NCBI RefSeq assembly: GCF_002413825.1
Contig: NZ_DHXT01000005.1
Location: 1 to 7,577 of the forward strand
Length of the DNA: 7,577 nucleotides
Reading direction: 5' to 3'
Origin: Rhodoferax sp. UBA5149
GTDB lineage: Bacteria > Pseudomonadota > Gammaproteobacteria > Burkholderiales > Burkholderiaceae_C
Shown: piece by piece, positions 7,026 to 7,577 of the stretch
Numbering within the stretch: position 1 is the first letter of the stretch
Layout of the letters: every line of letters starts with the position of its first letter
Notes under the pieces: model-generated
The model's input: only the letters and a program-made list of their open reading frames with translations
The model's database searches: none
Told to the model about the DNA's origin: nothing
Program-made: the position numbers and the translations under genes

Positions 7026-7457
7026 TTAACCCAAATGGGTATGGCGTTCCGGTTTTTGTTCAGTTTCCATCGCCGCCAGCCCGTGCAGGATGCCGCAGGC
7101 GTCAACCGCTTGTTCAGTTTGACAGCGCTGGCGCAACGCAGCCAGTTGCATCTTGAGCTGCGCCAATTCCCGTATGCGTTCCTCGACATGGGCAATGTGC
7201 TGATCGAACACCGCATTAATGGCGCCACAACCTTCGGCGGGGTGGTCGGTCAGGCCCAGCAGCTTGTGAATTTCATCATGGCTCATGTCCAGCGCACGGC
7301 AGTTGCGAATGAAGCGCAAACGCTCCAAATGCTCAGGGCCGTACACCCGGAAATTCCCAGGCGTGCGCCCCGGTTCGGCAAGCAGACCCTCTTTCTCGTA
7401 GTAGCGCACGGTCTCGACCGTGCATTGCGCCACCTGCGCCAATTCGCCGATTCTCAT
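7026..7457 (-). CDS. MerR-family heavy-metal regulator, PbrR/CadR-like (Pb/Cd/Zn)
   Basis: Dimeric metal-sensing activator that distorts a promoter with an over-long spacer. The 143 residues start with the MerR winged-helix block MRIGELAQVAQCTVETVRYYEKEGLL (1-26), continue with GNFRVYGPEHLERLRFIRNCRALDMS (34-59), then a dimerisation helix (about 77-112) and a C-terminal metal-binding loop. Cysteines C77, C112 and C121 match the three-cysteine set of PbrR/CadR proteins. The nine-residue C112-C121 offset is the PbrR-like spacing, whereas P. putida CadR, as I recall, uses seven. C-terminal CGILHGL is also typical of the group, and the tail ends HTHLG. The ATG at 7457 has GGAG (7463-7466) five bases upstream. 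It is the first gene of the merR-methyltransferase-permease operon and is divergent from a His-rich gene. The exact inducing metal cannot be read from sequence. Confidence 0.92.
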   Translation of the reverse strand: MRIGELAQVAQCTVETVRYYEKEGLLAEPGRTPGNFRVYGPEHLERLRFIRNCRALDMSHDEIHKLLGLTDHPAEGCGAINAVFDQHIAHVEERIRELAQLKMQLAALRQRCQTEQAVDACGILHGLAAMETEQKPERHTHLG

Positions 7458-7475
7458 AAAAGCTCCAGAAACCCA

Positions 7476-7506
7476 TTGACTCTATAGTAACTTCAGGTTG
7501 TGTAAT
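7476..7506 (+). promoter_or_regulatory. MerR-type promoter and PbrR/CadR-like operator
   Basis: Plus-strand -35 TTGACT (7476-7481) and -10 TGTAAT (7501-7506) are separated by 19 bp, the long spacer that requires MerR-family untwisting for activity. The spacer carries CTATAGTAACTTCAG (7482-7496), close to the cadA/pbrA operator core CTATAGT-N2-CTACAG that I recall. A 21-bp dyad centred on 7489 has 6 of 10 symmetric pairs. It drives the divergent His-rich gene starting at 7534. The same site lies just upstream of merR and probably also sets merR operon expression. Confidence 0.85.
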
Positions 7507-7533
7507 GGATTGAATTAGTTTTCAGAACACGCC

Positions 7534-7577
7534 ATGTCCACCCACCACAAGCACCATTCGCACGATCACGATCACGA
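7534..7577 (+). CDS. Start of a His-rich metal efflux protein (CDF transporter or P-type ATPase), truncated by the window end
   Basis: Only 14 full codons are visible, reading MSTHHKHHSHDHDH with no stop before the end of the window. Histidine/aspartate-rich N-termini of this kind are common on cation diffusion facilitators (CzcD/DmeF-like) and on some Zn/Cd/Pb P-type ATPases, where they bind metal in the cytosol. The position supports this: the ATG is 28 bp after the -10 of a MerR-type promoter and is divergent from a PbrR/CadR-like regulator, the classic place for its target efflux gene. The ribosome-binding site is weak. A CDF is my slight preference because of the HxHxH density, but the visible part cannot separate the two families. 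Confidence 0.72.
   Translation, partial: MSTHHKHHSHDHDH

Noticed and set aside
7007..7228. Longer methyltransferase start inside merR
   Set aside because: Would overlap merR out of frame with non-homologous residues; AAGGAG fixes the start at 7006.

Overview
The window looks like chromosomal DNA of a GC-rich betaproteobacterium, most likely Comamonadaceae (Rhodoferax/Polaromonas/Acidovorax-like). This rests on the proteobacterial-type GshA, Gor and Amn sequences, the GC-rich codon use, a PbrR/CadR-type metal regulator, and a degenerate intergenic repeat after amn that resembles one I associate with this family. The taxonomic call is an inference from recall, not from a database search.

Region 1 (1-4744) is housekeeping. 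gshA (glutamate-cysteine ligase, minus strand) and gor (glutathione reductase, plus strand) are divergent and share a 187-bp intergenic region. Synthesis of the first glutathione intermediate and re-reduction of GSSG are therefore side by side. amn (AMP nucleosidase) follows gor on the plus strand after 51 bp.

Region 2 (4745-5327) is about 580 bp with no credible gene. It begins with the degenerate repeat and ends with a 157-bp element bounded by perfect 22-bp inverted repeats whose outermost four bases are CTAG. This resembles a non-autonomous, MITE-like mobile element.

Region 3 (5328-7577) is a metal-response module of visibly lower GC. A minus-strand operon runs merR (PbrR/CadR-like), then a class I SAM methyltransferase, then an EamA/DMT permease with a 63-residue tail containing 24 histidines. 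The methyltransferase stop and the permease ATG overlap as ATGA. Divergent from merR is the start of a gene encoding a His-rich N-terminus (MSTHHKHHSHDHDH...), cut by the window end and probably a metal efflux protein. Between them is a MerR-type promoter with a 19-bp spacer and a near-consensus PbrR/CadR operator. The least explained part is the role of the methyltransferase and the His-tailed permease in what otherwise looks like a Pb/Cd/Zn efflux locus.
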